Of a DNA stretch of 64,000 nt, positions 24,301 to 39,439 are shown piece by piece. The stretch's first letter is position 1, and every line of letters starts with the position of its first letter. The notes beneath the pieces were generated by a model. The model worked only from the letters and a program-made list of their open reading frames with translations. It made no database searches and was not told where the DNA came from. Where the stretch lies: the NCBI GenBank assembly GCA_030674185.1, contig JAPXFY010000013.1, positions 51,318,067 to 51,382,066 of the forward strand. Direction: 5' to 3'. This stretch comes from Monoplex corrugatus. Taxonomy: Eukaryota; Mollusca; Gastropoda; Littorinimorpha; Ranellidae. The position numbers were made by a program, and so were the translations under genes.

Positions 24301-27300
24301 TCTTAACCCTTTGACTCCCGTCACCCTGTCCACTAGCATCCGGCATTGTCAATCAAAGAAAAAAACTCAATCCTTTGATTCCATCACCCTAATCCACCAG
24401 CTTCCTGCAGGGTGAGAGAATCAAAGGGTTAAGTTTTTGCTGTTGGTGGGTAGGTTGCGGGAGTCAAAGGGTTAAGTTTTTGCTGTTGGTGGACAGGTTG
24501 CAGGAGTCAGGTTAAACAAGTAAGCAGACAACTGCTTTGTCCCAAAGAAATGGTAGAGAGAGATGACAACTTGGGTAAAGGGTCACACATGCGACAGATT
24601 TATGTATATACAGTACATTAGCTAATCATCTGTGTGTGTGTGAGTGAGTGTGTGTCACTGTGTGTGTGTGAGGAGAGAGAGAGAGAGAGTCATCTTCTTA
24701 GGTCAAGGGTCACATGCCTAACAGGCTGAGTGCACTTTAGCTCAGCACCCATGTGTGCAGTGGTTGTGTGCATTGTGAAGATTGGTATTCATTTGCATTG
24801 ATTTGCTCTTCTTTATTCTTTGTCATTATGGTTCCTAATCCTAATTTTCATTTTGTATTATGTAAATGTCTGTTGTTATTTCGTTTAAATAAAGAAAGAT
24901 TTGATGATGTTCTGTTATTGTAAACAGCCACAAATAATGCATTTGACATGGACTATTTGCACAATGTAGAGAAATTTTTGTTGTTTTGATATGAGGTCGG
25001 GTCCCCCCCATTGAGATGCCAGAGGCTCTTTTAGTATAAATAGTACCCTTACCTTCTGGAAATTCTGTGCTGGAAAATGCCTCTTTTCTGTCTTTGTTTT
25101 TCTGCCTTGTTCTTTTACTTTCTGTGTTTCTGCCTTGTTCTTTTACTTTCTGTCATTTCTTCTTTTTCTTTTTTTCTTTTTTATTATTAATTCCTGTTAT
25201 TTTCTGGTCTGATCCATTCACATGTATCTGTTTGATGAAGTCTTACATAATTTCTCTTAGGATTGATAATTGGGTACATGTATGTTTGTGCATTTTTAGC
25301 TCTAGGGAAATGTGAAGTGCAGAAGCAGTTTTAGATAATTTAGCCTATTTTTATAAATATGTTTTAGTATATCTTCAGTTATGTTTACATTTGTATTTAG
25401 TATGTTCTTTTAAGTCCTTTCATGATAAATTGGACAGCATAGTCAACGCCAGGGGCATATCCTTAAAAGCATGTGGGTGAATGCATTGATATGTGTACTT
25501 AATTTTGTTTTCCAGTTGTTTTTTTCCCCTAGTGAGGTATGGTGTACTTTTTGAGATGGCTATAACTCTGATATGGCTATGTGCAGTTGGCTGGGCTTTA
25601 AACAACAGTAACTGCAACTTATATGAGGCAAATGTCAGAACAAGACCACTGCCAGTGCCAGATTATCTTGGTATTGAAAGCCAGTTGGTGTAGTTGAAGC
25701 AATATATATGTTTTTCATCACCGGTAGCTTTAAACCATGTTTTCAACAGAAAAACTGAGCGAAAGTTGCCTGAAAGTTACCAACTAGGTAAAAAATATGA
25801 AAGTTACCAACTAGGTAAAAAATGTCACTTTATTTTGTTTCTGCAGGAATAGGTGTTAAACCAAATTAGTTTGAAAAATTTAGAGTCATCCTATGGAAGT
25901 AAGATTGGTGTTCATCCTGATCACTGTCATCAAGTTTAGATATTGTTGGGAGAGGTTTTTGGTTTGATCTGATGTAGTAGCACAAGGGATCAATGTGGGT
26001 AGAGTTTCTAAGAGATGTGATGACCGGGATTTGTTTTGTATTCCCCTACAATCAGAAATAGTTTAGTTGAATAAGTATTTGAATCTTTTCAGTTCATTGA
26101 TTAATTTTGCTAAATTAAATGATAGACAAGCCTGTCCAGACCATAATTAATAGTTAAACTGATAAAGATATCCTTGTCTGACAGTCGCAATCCAAATGAA
26201 ATTACATAGCATCCTGATTGTCATCCCCACCATTATCATCATCAATGCAGCCAAAACAAAGAAAAATGTAAGTGAGCAAAAATGGTGTGATGATCCTCAA
26301 ACAAACAAAAGTGAGCACAAATGGTGTGATAATCAAGTTATTTCTCGAAATCAGAAATGCAAATGGAAAAAAGAGAAAAGTTCCCTTGTATGCAGTTCAG
26401 GCTGCAAGCAGTCATGGGGCTATATGTTTAAAACAACAATAACATGTACAGAATTTCAGTTGCTCCCCCCTCCCTCCCCCTCTATCTGTGAGTTTACCTG
26501 ACCATCCCACTTGTATCAAAAGTTACATGATTTATGCCTGCATTGTATGAGCAAGATCAGACAATGTTTGATTCTTTCATCAAGGGGCTGCAAATTTCAT
26601 GTCAGATACCTTTCAGCAGTATGTAAATTTAGGTTTTAAAAGTTTGTTTTTAGAATATTAATACAGCAATTATATAACTTGATGTTTTAAAAGTCTCTTT
26701 TAGGATATTAATTCATAAATTGGTACATATTTCAGAGTGGGGGGGGGGGGGGGGTTGGTGAGGCAGTAGACTAGTATTTTAGGTAGTACAAATTTTTTCC
26801 CTTCATCGACCTTGGGATATATATTTATATATATATAATATTCCTACCGATTCTAGTCTTATGCTTCCACAAATCCAACAAAATTATAGTGCACAGTAAC
26901 TGTTGTAGCATACTTGCATTCCACATCATATGCAATTGGATGGGAGTTTGTTGGTATTTTTGAACTATATAAATTTTCAATGTAATGATAATTCATGACA
27001 TTAACCCTTTAATTCCTGGAGTTTGTCCACCAGCACCATGCATTGTTAACCATGCTAGCAGAGCAAAAATTTAACCCTTTGACTCCCTCACCCTTTCCAC
27101 CAGCTTCCTGCAGGAAGCTGGTGGGAAGGGTGAGGGAGTCAAAGGGTTAAGTTTTTGATAGGGTGCAGAAGTCAAAGGGTTAATAACAACAGTAAATTTG
27201 TACATAAAATAAGAAATGAGAGGACGAATCCATTATTGTTGTTCTGTTCAAATTGGTGTTGTTCAGATATTTCTTTGAGACTTTGAAGCTTCAAATCCAA

Positions 27301-29293
27301 AAATAGACCCATAAAATTAAAAGTAGTTAATCATGCTTAGCCCAGTGGAGTTATAGGTCTTGCAATTATATGTACAGTTCTTGTACCAAACGCAGCAGAC
27401 TATCACTGAATTAATAGTATACATTTGCTATAAGCTCAGTGCCTTCTTTCAACAATGGTCTCATTATTTAATAAAGTCACACAATTTCGTTTTCACATGA
27501 ATGTGCTGATTTGACAGTGACTGTTACAGTGCTGCCTTTTAATCTCGGCATTTGGTTTCCAGATTTTGCCCAACAGCTACAGATTAAACTCACATGATTT
27601 AGAAATTGCTATTTGATGCTCATATGTGTGTGTGTGTGTGTGTGTTGTGTGTGTGTGTGTGTGTGTGGTGTGTGAATTTGGACTTCCTATAAGTCTTACA
27701 CGAGTTCAAGCATGGACATGAATATAATTGTATGAGAGAGTGGCTGAATCATTGTGTGCCAGCACATCCTGTCATAGTTTCTGTATTGCAATGTACAATG
27801 TTAATTAGGTTTTGTGGAAATGAAGAACCTGCTTCAATATGATTTTCATTCATTATTATATCAATTTATTTATTGAGGGTGATAATTGCACTGTGTATTG
27901 ACTGTATGAATTGAATTCCATCTTTTTTATTAATCAGAAGAAAAAAAAGCAACTGCAGTATTAAGGAAAGAATTATGTTTTTAATAGTTCTGTCTTTCAC
28001 TAAGACATTGATAAGAATTGTTCTGATATTGCACATTACTGTGACAATCTGTTTCTCGGAGTTAACTGCAGTTGAGCGCCTGTAGGAAAAATTATCTCTT
28101 TGAGAATTCTGGAGAGGAAAAGAGAGATGGGGGGGGGGGGGGTAGGAATCAATATTTCAGCCTCACGGTGTCACGATTTACCGTCACTTATTTGCTGCCC
28201 GTGCAGATTGCTTTCTCACTTCTCTCGCTGTAAACGCTGCCACTTCCCTGCTGTCAACTGCTGTCTATCCGTCATTACCACTTGATTGTAATCTGCCCCT
28301 ACAAAACGACATCTGCTTTTCTGTTTTCTACTTTTCGCTCTTGGGCAACTAGTGCTTTTACATTGGTACAGTGTTGAAAGCCTTGCTCCAACCTTCTGTA
28401 CAGAGTTCGGTCGTCATCTCTGGTTTGATGTGTCATTGAGTGTTGCGGGGTGCGGCTGTGCGACACCTTGTTCAGTGAGAGGGGAGACATACACGACAGA
28501 TCCGACAGTGACATTTTTCACGTTGGTGTTGGTGGCCAGGGCCATTATATAGATCTGTAGGAAGAAAATGATGTATTGGAATGGTTGCATGGGAATGGAA
28601 TACTATCCTGAAGGTATGGCTGTGTGGCGATAGTATCTCAGAAAAGTTTCTTCGTTTCGCTTTGTGGGTTTTTGTGTGTTGTTATTGTTGTTGTTGTATG
28701 TGTGTGTGTGAGAGAGAGAGCAAGCTTTAAATGTTTGTATTTTTTTCTTTTTTAGTATGTGGGGTTTTTTTCCCTTGTTAATTTGTTTCACTGTTTATGG
28801 GTTTCTTTCAAATAATTATACCAGACTGTCTGGAATGCTGCATATTTTAAGGTGGTATTTTGTGAATATTTTTAAATTACGTTGTCAGTATAACTGAATA
28901 AAGAAATTTTATGTGGGCAGTTTGACCCTCCCCTCACCCCTCCAAATTTTAGGAAGAAAAGTCCTTGTAATTCAACAGTATTCTCCTTTTCTTTTAGTTT
29001 CTTTTGTTGTTGGTTTTGTTTGTGTGTGTGTGTGTGTGTAATGTTTAAACTAGTCCTGGAAAAAAAAAAAGATGGAAAGAAATTGTTTCAAAACTTAAGA
29101 TTTTTGGTTGGACTTTCATCAGAAAAGTGCGGATTTAGATTAAACTATGAAATAGTGATCTATGTCAGTTAACAAATAAAAAGCAAAACAAGCAGCTGAA
29201 GGAAAATAGGAAAAAGAAAACAAAACAAAGAAGAAAGAATTCCGCAAGTGAAACAAATTCACCTGTACAGAATCAATATCATCAGACTTCACA

Positions 29294-29324
<31 letters not shown>

Positions 29325-32300
29325 TTTCTTTAAATTATTTTCTAGGGTGTTTTTTTTCTGTGGTCTGCTTTCTTAATTGGTTAGAAAAAAAAATTAGCTT
29401 TTCAAATTTCATCTAGATGCAGTCGTGATCTTGAAAATAATCATGAAGTTGTTGTCTTGAATCCCTGTTTCTGCCTTTCTGAGTTGACCTTATACCGTCA
29501 ATTTGATGAATTTTAAATATCCCTTTGTAGACATTTTTATTGCAAAAAACAGAAAGAAAACAACTGTATCACTGTTTCTTTATTTTGAGTCACTACAACT
29601 CCAAAATTGGACCATGACTGTACACATTTTTACAACTACCCACAAAGACAAAGTAAGACAAACAGAACAAAAAAGCTGCCATCAAGGGGTCAGAAATCCT
29701 GGCTGGGGCATTTTTGTTCGCAAATTAATGTATCCACATGCGCTAACTAGACAGAGGCAGAGACATCACTAGTGTTACTAATAAAAGCTTTAAGTCTTAA
29801 GTTTAACTGAGCCGATAGGCCAGGTAGGTAATGCATGAATACAAAATTAGGAATGTAATTTCATCATGAATACACTAACTCTATTTTATAGTATAGCAGT
29901 TTTTCTGTCATGAATTACAATGTGTGTAGTTAGCGACACTAAATTTCTGTTTTGAATAAATCGCTTTTTTAGGCTGATGAACTCATCAGGCCTGAGGCAA
30001 TATGAGTGGAAAACTTGGATTTTATGCAGACTTGGAAAAAAAAATTAATCAAAGAGTAAATGACACTTTTTCCAACTACAAATGTATGTATGGATAGCAC
30101 TGATATATTGTAAGTGATGGGTAAACACTGAGCAATACCTTATTTTGCTACCAAAAAAGATACATTTAAGATACATTTTGTGTCCCAGTGTATATAGATG
30201 TATATACGTTAGGATATGTGTCCTAGCTTTAATAATTGTATAACATATCACTCTATTTTACCATTAGCATACATATGATTCATTCATGTATGCAAACTGT
30301 TCTAATATCAAGTATTAGATGTACAACTCATTATATTTTGCTAACTCTAGAAGGGCTGCATTAACTGCATACAAACTGTATGTTGCTAATTTATAAATTT
30401 ATACTGTGATACCAAATGATAAGTAACTCATGCATATTTTGCTAATGAAGAAGACAATATCATACGGGTGAAAAACATTTTATGTTCTTTTATGCTGCCT
30501 AAAATGATGTAGTATGCATGCAAACTGCCCAAAGTGATCGTGCGTTCTTGCCTCTGTCAGCCCTTTTTTTTTCTTTTCCCATGTTACTGGAATGTGTCAT
30601 ATGTAAACAAAACATTTTATTCTTCAAGAATACAATAAACATGCCTACTACTTTTAATAAGTATGTGTTCCTTTGTCAGCTCTTAACATGGTTTTTCCCC
30701 ATGTTGCTGGAATATAGGGAAATTTGATTCCTTGTTTCTCCTGACAACAAAAGACAGCATCAGTGTATGCATGCTATCTGCAGCTACTGGTTGCAGTGAT
30801 ATGCTTTCCTTTGCCAGCTGAACAGTACAATACTTTTTTTTTCTCAATAATTTATGCTAACTCATTAACTGCTCACAGTAATGTATATGTTTTCCTTTGT
30901 CAGCCCCATAATGTAAATAAGAAAAGAAACAATATATAATTGCAACAGTGATCATACTTTATTGTGTTTTCATTGTTGCTGAAGTGTGTGGAAATGCGAT
31001 GCCTAGTTTCCCTACAGCGTGACTGAATACTCGAACCAATTCCGCTGGCCATTAGTGTGCTTCCCATCATGATGAGGTGTTAGGTGTCAGCATGAAGAGC
31101 CCTTCTCACAATTGTGCGCCTCTGTGTGTGTGTGTGTGTGCGTGTGCGTGTGTGTGTGTGTGGCTGGGCGGGTGGATATGTGCATAATTATATGTATTTG
31201 ACTGTGTGCGTGTGCATGCGCACACGTGCATGTATGCATGCACCATGTAGTTGTACCCACGAATCCGCTGTATTTGTTAAGTCTTAAAACTAGGATGAGT
31301 TGTCTTCGCCACCTGCCTTTCCTCCCGTCCCCCGCACCCCTTTTCTGTTCGATGTCTCTGCTGTTGTAGATCTGTAGATCCATCTCCTTCAGCTGATTGT
31401 CTTTTAACCTTTTCCCTCCCTCATCCCATCCACCAGATTCCTCATTTCAGCTATGATATCAAAACAAAACGAAACCCTTTTACTCTCGCCCAGTCCACCA
31501 GATTTTTACATCATCAGCCATGATAGCAAAGCCAGAAGCCCTTTTACTCCTTCATCCTGTTTATCAGCTTCTTGCATTATCAATCATAACAGCACCAGCT
31601 CCCTACAAAATGAAAGGGTAAATTTTTCCTGCTGGAGTGTAGGATTCAGTGGTTCATGTTTGGCTTTGTGTAACGAGTGACCAAATTACTTAATTTGTAA
31701 ATTTCGTTTTGTTATGGATTGTTGCTGTTGAAACAAACTCAGATAAATCAATTAAAAGATCCATTCGACATTATTTTGTTTAAAGAAATGTCCAAGTATA
31801 GTCGAGCATGCACCACCCAGATGACAACACTTATGTATTATACTAGTAGTAAGATTAGAATTACAGAATATTGGATAGAACGAGGTGGTTTTGAGAAACC
31901 CCACAAAGCACAAACAGCAGGACTACTTGATAACTTGAACTTGCATGACATAATAACCCTAAGTTGAAAACATGGACCTAGGGGTTAGTGTGAGAAGGCT
32001 TGGCTTTGAAATGAGGCATGACCTCCTTGCTACTGCACTGAATAAATATTTGTATTTTCCCTACCACACCAGGCATGTGTGTAGTATTTGTATCATTAAA
32101 AAATTGCACTGCCAGTGATGACAGATTCAGATAGGGATGGGCCTTGACAGGTGACCTACCTTCTGATCACACACCTTTCCATTGCCCAGTTTCTTCCCTC
32201 CATCCCCTCTATATATTTGGATCTTTCTGTCAAAGACTGAGACACATACACATGCTCACATAATGATAATAATGATGATGCATGTATTTCCATTTATATC

Positions 32301-32679
32301 TATGGGCAAACCTACATATCAAAGAATGCTCGTTGCACTTTACAGACAGCATATTTTTGCAATGTTAATTCACTGATGCAGTACAAAAAGTCGGATACAT
32401 GCATCTATACATCAGTGCAGCATAAACAATACCATGTCAGTACATAATAATGCAGTACAAACATAGAGGATACATTCATATGCCAGTACATAAATACAAC
32501 ATAAACATGGTTCATCAGAGTGTATTTTTCAGTTTATGTCGACAATCACACACATCAAAATGCATACATATAAGCATGCACATACGTATGCACACACACA
32601 CACACACTTGCTGCGCAAGCACATGTATACATATGCGCTCACACATGCACGCACGCACATGCATGCGCGCGCACACACG

Positions 32680-32762
<83 letters not shown>

Positions 32763-35700
32763 TTGTAACTTTTATGTCTGTGCACATGTGGTCTTGCATG
32801 TTGACAAAAATACTGCAGCAAAATCATACATGCGCATACACTTGCAATTGTGCACCCAAATATCCATCTGCACCCTGTACACACAAAACACAAGTACGTG
32901 GTCTGTCATTGCTTCTTCCCTTGCACTATCAAATTCCAAATTTGATAATTCTTCACAATAAACTTCTTTGTTGTTGGTGGTGGTGGTTTTCTTTTCTTGT
33001 CTGTCTTTTTTTTTTTTTTAATTTTTTTTAAAATTATTGTTACTGATTGTTTTATTGTAAATCATTTAATATCATAATGAATATATATGATAGACATTCA
33101 GTAATTTGCAAAGATAACTTGCTTGGCATTATCCTAACATGAGTGGTCATTGAATTGGTAGAGATCTCAGTATCTGTCGGGGCTCAGTCTGAGGGCAGTG
33201 CCCATTTTCTGTCCTGGTTGCTTAACCTTCCTGACCCCAAAAGTTGGGTGGATTGAGGCGATGTGTTTGAGCTTCCCTGTGGGAAGGCAAGGGGCTCTTT
33301 CGGTAGAGATACTATACCACCTATCTTCAGGAAGTTCTGTGCTAGAAATTGCCTGTTTTCTATCACTCCTTGTTTCTGCCATGCTGCTTTGCTTGTCTTG
33401 CCTTGTATCATTTTCTGCCTTGCTGATAGTTGGGTACATGTAATATTAATTGCATTTTCGGCTCTAAGGACATGAGATGTGCACAAGCAATTTTGGGTAA
33501 TATAAAACAAGTTTTATATATGTATGTTTTAGTGTGTTTACTAGTGATGTTCATTCATTTGCATTCAGGTCAGTTTTTTTTTTAATCCCCTGGTGATGAA
33601 TTGGACAGAATGGTCAGTGCCAGGGGCATCTCTCTCCATAATCCTTCTTTTGTGTGTGTTAAGGGTTAGTGAGATGTTGTGAGGGTTGTAAGATGGTTGT
33701 AACCCTGTGCATTAGGTTGTTCTTTAAACAGTTACACAAGGGCACAAATCAAACAGATTTTTTTTAGTGTGGTCTTTGCAGTGATTAAGCACTTTTCAAT
33801 GTATTCTTTGCAGGCACGCCAGATGGAAAATCCAGAAAGCGGAAAACAGGAAGAGAGTAAGTGGACTAGACTCTGTTGTGTGTGTGTGTGTGTGTGGTGT
33901 GTGTGTGTGTGGTGTGTGTGTGTGTGTGTGGTGTGTGTGTGTGTGAGAGAGAGAAAGAGAGAGAAGGGGGTGGTGGTATCTGCTGAAAAATAAAATAGTA
34001 TACATGTAAGCCATTCATTTTAAATATTAGTGATAATACTAATACTGTAATACTGCAGGTGTAATTTAGTAGTCATGATCATGAATTTGAAATGAAGTGA
34101 AATGGTTCTTGTGTTTTGCTTTGGAACTTTGCTGGTAAGGAGAGTCCATGGAACCCCTAAAAATTTTCAGCAGGAAATTAAGTGAAGTATTTGATAATAA
34201 TCTCATGAAATGCAAACTCGAAACCTTTTACTAGTTTTAGAACTATAATTAAATTTGTCCACTGAACAGATTAACATATTAGACAACTTTTGCCAAGACT
34301 TTTAATCTGCCTTTTCTTTCTCAAGGAGATGTGTCTGTGTGTGTGCAAGTATCAGTGTGTCTATGACAGAAATGTGTTAGCAAAGATTATCTTACCTGTA
34401 TTGTTTACTGATGGATATTTACCAAATCTGGGTCTCTGGCATGGACCATTGACTAGTTAGGGAATCCAAAGTTTGGAAGTTGTAGAAACAGTGTCAAGGT
34501 CATGGGGGGAAATGCCTAAAATAGCACTTTTTCATGAAGGTGTGTGAACAGCACTTTCTTAACCCTTTGACTCTCACACCGTGTCCACCAGCATCCTGCA
34601 TTGTCCACCAAGCTAGCAAAGCAAAAAAATTAACCCTTTTATTCAAAGGGTTAAGTTTTTGCACTCAGTAGATAGAATGCGAGAGTCAAACTTACAAAGG
34701 GTTAAACATTTCTCAGATTTTTTAAAGTTTGTTTTGTTTTGTTTTTTTGACAATATTCAATTGTCCTCTCTTCAGATCATGTTTTATTTCAGTGGATGTT
34801 TCACAATGACATTGAGAAGGGTAAAATCTTATTTTCTGTAATAGTTATTGTATAAAAAGAAAGATTGTTAGAATGGCTTTCTTCTGTGGGGATGCCAGGG
34901 GCTCTGTCAGTATAAATAGTATCCCCACCTTCTGAAAATTCTGTGCTAGAAATTTCCTCTTTTCTGTCACTCTGTTTGTTTCTGCCTTGTTCGTTTGCTT
35001 TTTGTCATTTCTTCCTAACATTTTCTGCTTTGATGGTCCTTTCACCTGTATGTTTTTCATAAAGCCTTACATACTTTCTCTTAAGATTGGTATATGTATT
35101 AAGTGGGTTTGGCTCTAAGGAAGTTTTATGTGCAGAGGCAATTGTACTTGTAGGTAATTCAAGCCCATTTATAGGTATATGTATATGTTTTAATGTTCTT
35201 TGTATGTTTACATTTGTATTCAGATTTTTTTTATAAATCCCGTGGTGATATCTGAATGGAGTGGTCAACATCTGAGATATGTGTTGTTAATTTTCTTGTC
35301 CAGGTGGGGTTTTTTTTCCAGTAAGGTTTGGTGAACTTTTTGAAGTGGATATAGCCCTGGTATGGCTCTGGGCAATCAGTTGGACTTTAAGTAACAATAA
35401 CAATAAGAATGGCCTGACCTTGTTTCCCCTTTTCCTGCCTGTAATTAAACCAAGGTTCCAGGGTTTTGTTGGGGGTTTTCCCCATTGGCTCGACTTTTCA
35501 CCTCAGTTTGACTGGAAAATGGAACTGAACATCTGGTACTTCGGAAGAAGATGAAAAACAAGTCGTACACATGTGCCTTCCGTTAGTGCACTCTAAAAAT
35601 TCCACAACATTTGAAAGTCTTGAAGAGCAGGGCATTCACTTGGCTACCCTGGTAGAGATTGGTTCGTATCCCAGGTCCCTCCTGTGGAAGGCCACTTAAC

Positions 35701-38700
35701 CCTCTTGCCTTTCAGAAGTTTTGATTCAAAAAAAATTTTTTTAATGGCTGGCGCTGCTCTGAGGTGACGTGCTCTCAACAAGGAGAACGACGCAACTTTA
35801 CATGGTAAATCCATTGTGACAAAGTAATGCTTCTGTCATTCTGGTGGCGTCATCTTAGTATTTCATAGGTCCTCATCTTACCCACCCACCCACCCATTTC
35901 AAGATTGTGCTTGTGCCTAAAGTTTTTGGATAGGGTCAAGGATTCAGCCAGATAACAGATGCACAGTGGATAGAGCATATAAAATTATGGAATTGTCTGT
36001 GCATGATGAATCCCACTTGGATAAACTCTGAATTAAACTCTCAAAGACCAGTAAATCTGTGTTGACAGCTCTGATGATGAAGACAGTCAGGGTGGATCCT
36101 TCGGCCATGGAAATGAGGCTGCTGACAAAGAACGGTTTGCCAGGTGAGTCTGTCACTTTTGTCTTCAGAAAATTTGGTATAATTAGTTAAAGCGTACACT
36201 GTTATAAACATACAAGCTCCTGATAAGATCATATTTTAACTTTCTTAGACTCTACGTGCTTTTAAAGGATAGGATGCAAATATTTTGATTTTCCGTAAGT
36301 ATGAAGGATGAAATGGGTGTATAAAGTATATAAGTGTTTTACAACTGTCATTGGAATTTTGGTGTTTTTGTTTTGTATTTTTTTTTTTGTTTTTAAGTCC
36401 CAGTCATTCGATTTATCAGATTTGATGTTCACAGTCTTGCACCAACATATATCATTCATTCTGCTTGTCTGAGTCGTATGTTCTGTCATGTTTCTTCTCA
36501 CTGTCTCCATGCTTGTGTGTACTGTTGCATTCAGTAGATATCCCAACAAATAGCATTTCACATTGTTTCTTTTCTGTGTCTGAGTGCCTGGGCTTGTTCT
36601 TTGTCTCCTTCTACCAGGCAGTGTACTCTTCTATGAATTCATGAAAATCTGTGAACTTATACAAGAAAAAAAAAAGAGGGAGAAATGAAGGACCATTATT
36701 TCATGGGATGTCAAGATTTCTGTGCAACACGCATCAGGCATGATGACTAAATAAATATGTAGTATTCTTTTTCAGTTTCAGGCAGTTTATTGTGGCCTGG
36801 ATTTGGGCCCCAGTTTCCTTAGAATCCATTATGAGGAAAAGTACACCTGACATCATTATCATCATCATGTGCCATGCTCCATGAAGTTTGCAATCTTCTG
36901 GTATTTCTGATTTGATTGTATTCCATGTCCTCATCATGATTATTCTTAATACAATTTCTGTCACATGATTCATCAAGTTTGCATTCTATAGCCCCTGCTT
37001 TCTTTGGAAGTGCATTGATCCTGCTTTCTTTGGAAGTGCATTGAAAATTGACTTTGACATAGTAGGGATTTTTCTGGTGCATTGAATTTCATTTAGGAGG
37101 ACTGTTACTTTTTCAGTAGTAAATTTATGTAGAGCCTCAGTTATTTCTGCAGTGAGGTTCGCTGGTCCTGGGGCATTTCCCCATTTCATCCTTTTCATCG
37201 CTGCTCAAACTTCATCTGTTAAGGTTGGTGGTCCCTCAATGTTCTTTCTAATGAGGTGTTTCTCCCTCTTGTTGTTGTAAGGTCTTCGGTGTACTCTCCC
37301 CATCTAAAAAGGTCTTCAGTGTACTCTCCCCATCTAATATTTTGTCTTTTTCCTTAGTAACCGTACTGTCTTTTGATTTTAATAAGCAACCAGTTGATGT
37401 GCATATCTTTTTCCTATGAGCAATTTCTTCATTATTTCTGTACATAAACTTAGGGTCTGTTTTGTGTCGGTCTCTATTTCTTTGCACTTTGTTTCTAGCC
37501 AAGCATCCTTAGCTTCTATCTGTTTGTATTCGTCCTCTTTTCCCTTTACCGTCCTTTGTTCATCCATCAAGCCTAAAGTTTCTTTTGTCATCCAATTCCT
37601 CTGTGCTTTTCTTTCATCTCTAGTGATTTCTTCGCAACCATTATTGAGTTTTTCAAAGTTGTCCATTGTTCCTCATTGTCCCCAACACCCTCCAAATTAT
37701 TGAATTTATTTTGAATGTATACACCCTAAATTTTTCACAAGTTGATTCAGCTGTCTTTGAGAATCTAAGATTTAGTTTGATGATATCTTTGGTGTTCACT
37801 GTGGCAATCTGCACCTGGTAGTGTTTTTGCTATCAGTAAAGAATTTCTAAGTATCTTACTTAACATGATGTAATCGATTTTGATTTCTTTGTTGTAACCT
37901 GTCCCATACAACTTGCAAGTCCTTCTCACTGGTGCGGTGCCTGTGTGTCCTATTCTATCTGTGTGTCACCAGCCAAGCGGCCTTGCTGTGTTACAGAGAA
38001 AGTCACTGTGAGATAGAGCGGCGGCGAAGGAACAAGATGACGGCGTACATCAATGAGTTGTGTGATATGGTCCCCACCTGCAGCACTCTGGCCCGCAAAC
38101 CTGACAAACTGACTATTCTCAGAATGGCTGTATCACACATGAAGTCACTGAGAGGTACATAAGGCATGCTTACCTTAGTTTCCAAGTATAATTGTAAGAC
38201 ACACCTGCTGTGGGGTACTTTAATGTTCCCTCCTGTTTTGGAACCACAGAAGCTATCTAGTTTATTTTTAGATAGTTAGATATTGCTCTTTCCTGTCATG
38301 CTGTTTTTTCCTCGCAAGGTAGTTAGATATTGCTCTTTCCTGTCATGCTGTTTTTTCCTCACAAGCTTCTTTCTTATTTCTGCCTTCCAGATCATTCCTC
38401 TGTATTTCTTCCAAATTCTCTCCTTAGCTTCACAAAGACTGCCTTTAGGCATGATAAAGAACAGTCACATATGCAATATTCAGCTCCCTTTGCTAGGTAG
38501 GTCTTATGAATTCATATGCTTAGATAGAGAGTGCTCACAGAAGATCTAGCCTGGGTAAAAAGAACTGTAAGACAGTGTGTTCTGTCAATGGTTTTCAAAT
38601 ATATTTATAACTATTTAAGACACTGCCTGTCAGTGGTTTTCAAGTGTATCTGTAAAACAGCACTTAGCAATTAATCAGTTGCTTACTGATAAACTGAATG

Positions 38701-39341
38701 CAGGCAGCAAGAAAAGGTTGCAAAGGTTATTTTGTTTATAGAATACAAAGTATGACTAATTTTTAAGATTCACTAAACAAGATTAGAGATGAGAGTTGGG
38801 GTATTTATGATATAAAATTTCTGAACTTAACTGTCTGAGGTATTGGGAATATCCAATTCAGCTCTCAGCAGACTTACAACTTATCAGTAATAGATACTAG
38901 GGGAAAATCCTGCTTTTGCTGCAGAGCTCAGCCAGGCGACAACTTGGCTCCATCGGGTCAGGATTGACAGGGTAAAATAAGGAATGTGTGAAGCCAGAGT
39001 AGATTATATTCATACCTTGGATGTTTTGTTCAATTTTTAATTGTGTGTTTCCGCTGATGTCAGATATTTTCACATGTTCTTGTACTCCCTTGAATAAATT
39101 CAGACTTGGATCAGACTTATTAAAATCATACTGTTGTATTTGTCAGACAGACCATGAGTTTATGCTTCATTTGACATTAGAAGAGTTTGGTGAATAGAGG
39201 CAAAGTATGAGAATGTCAGAAATACTTAAGCAGTGTGTATACACAGCAAAACACATGCACACATGTATGAGAATGTCAGAAATACTTAAGCAGTGTGTAT
39301 ACACAACAAAACACATGCATACATATAAGCATGCACGCGCA

Positions 39342-39439
<98 letters not shown>

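Noticed and set aside
32515..33031. Long frames through the CA array
   Set aside because: His/Thr and Cys/Val repeats from (CA)n; artefacts. The same applies at 11267-11670 and 39167-39527.
33769..33993. Alternative longer frame through ARNT exon 2
   Set aside because: It runs into the GT microsatellite and does not join exons 1 and 3 in phase. The 43-nt exon in the other frame gives the basic and acidic stretch expected.
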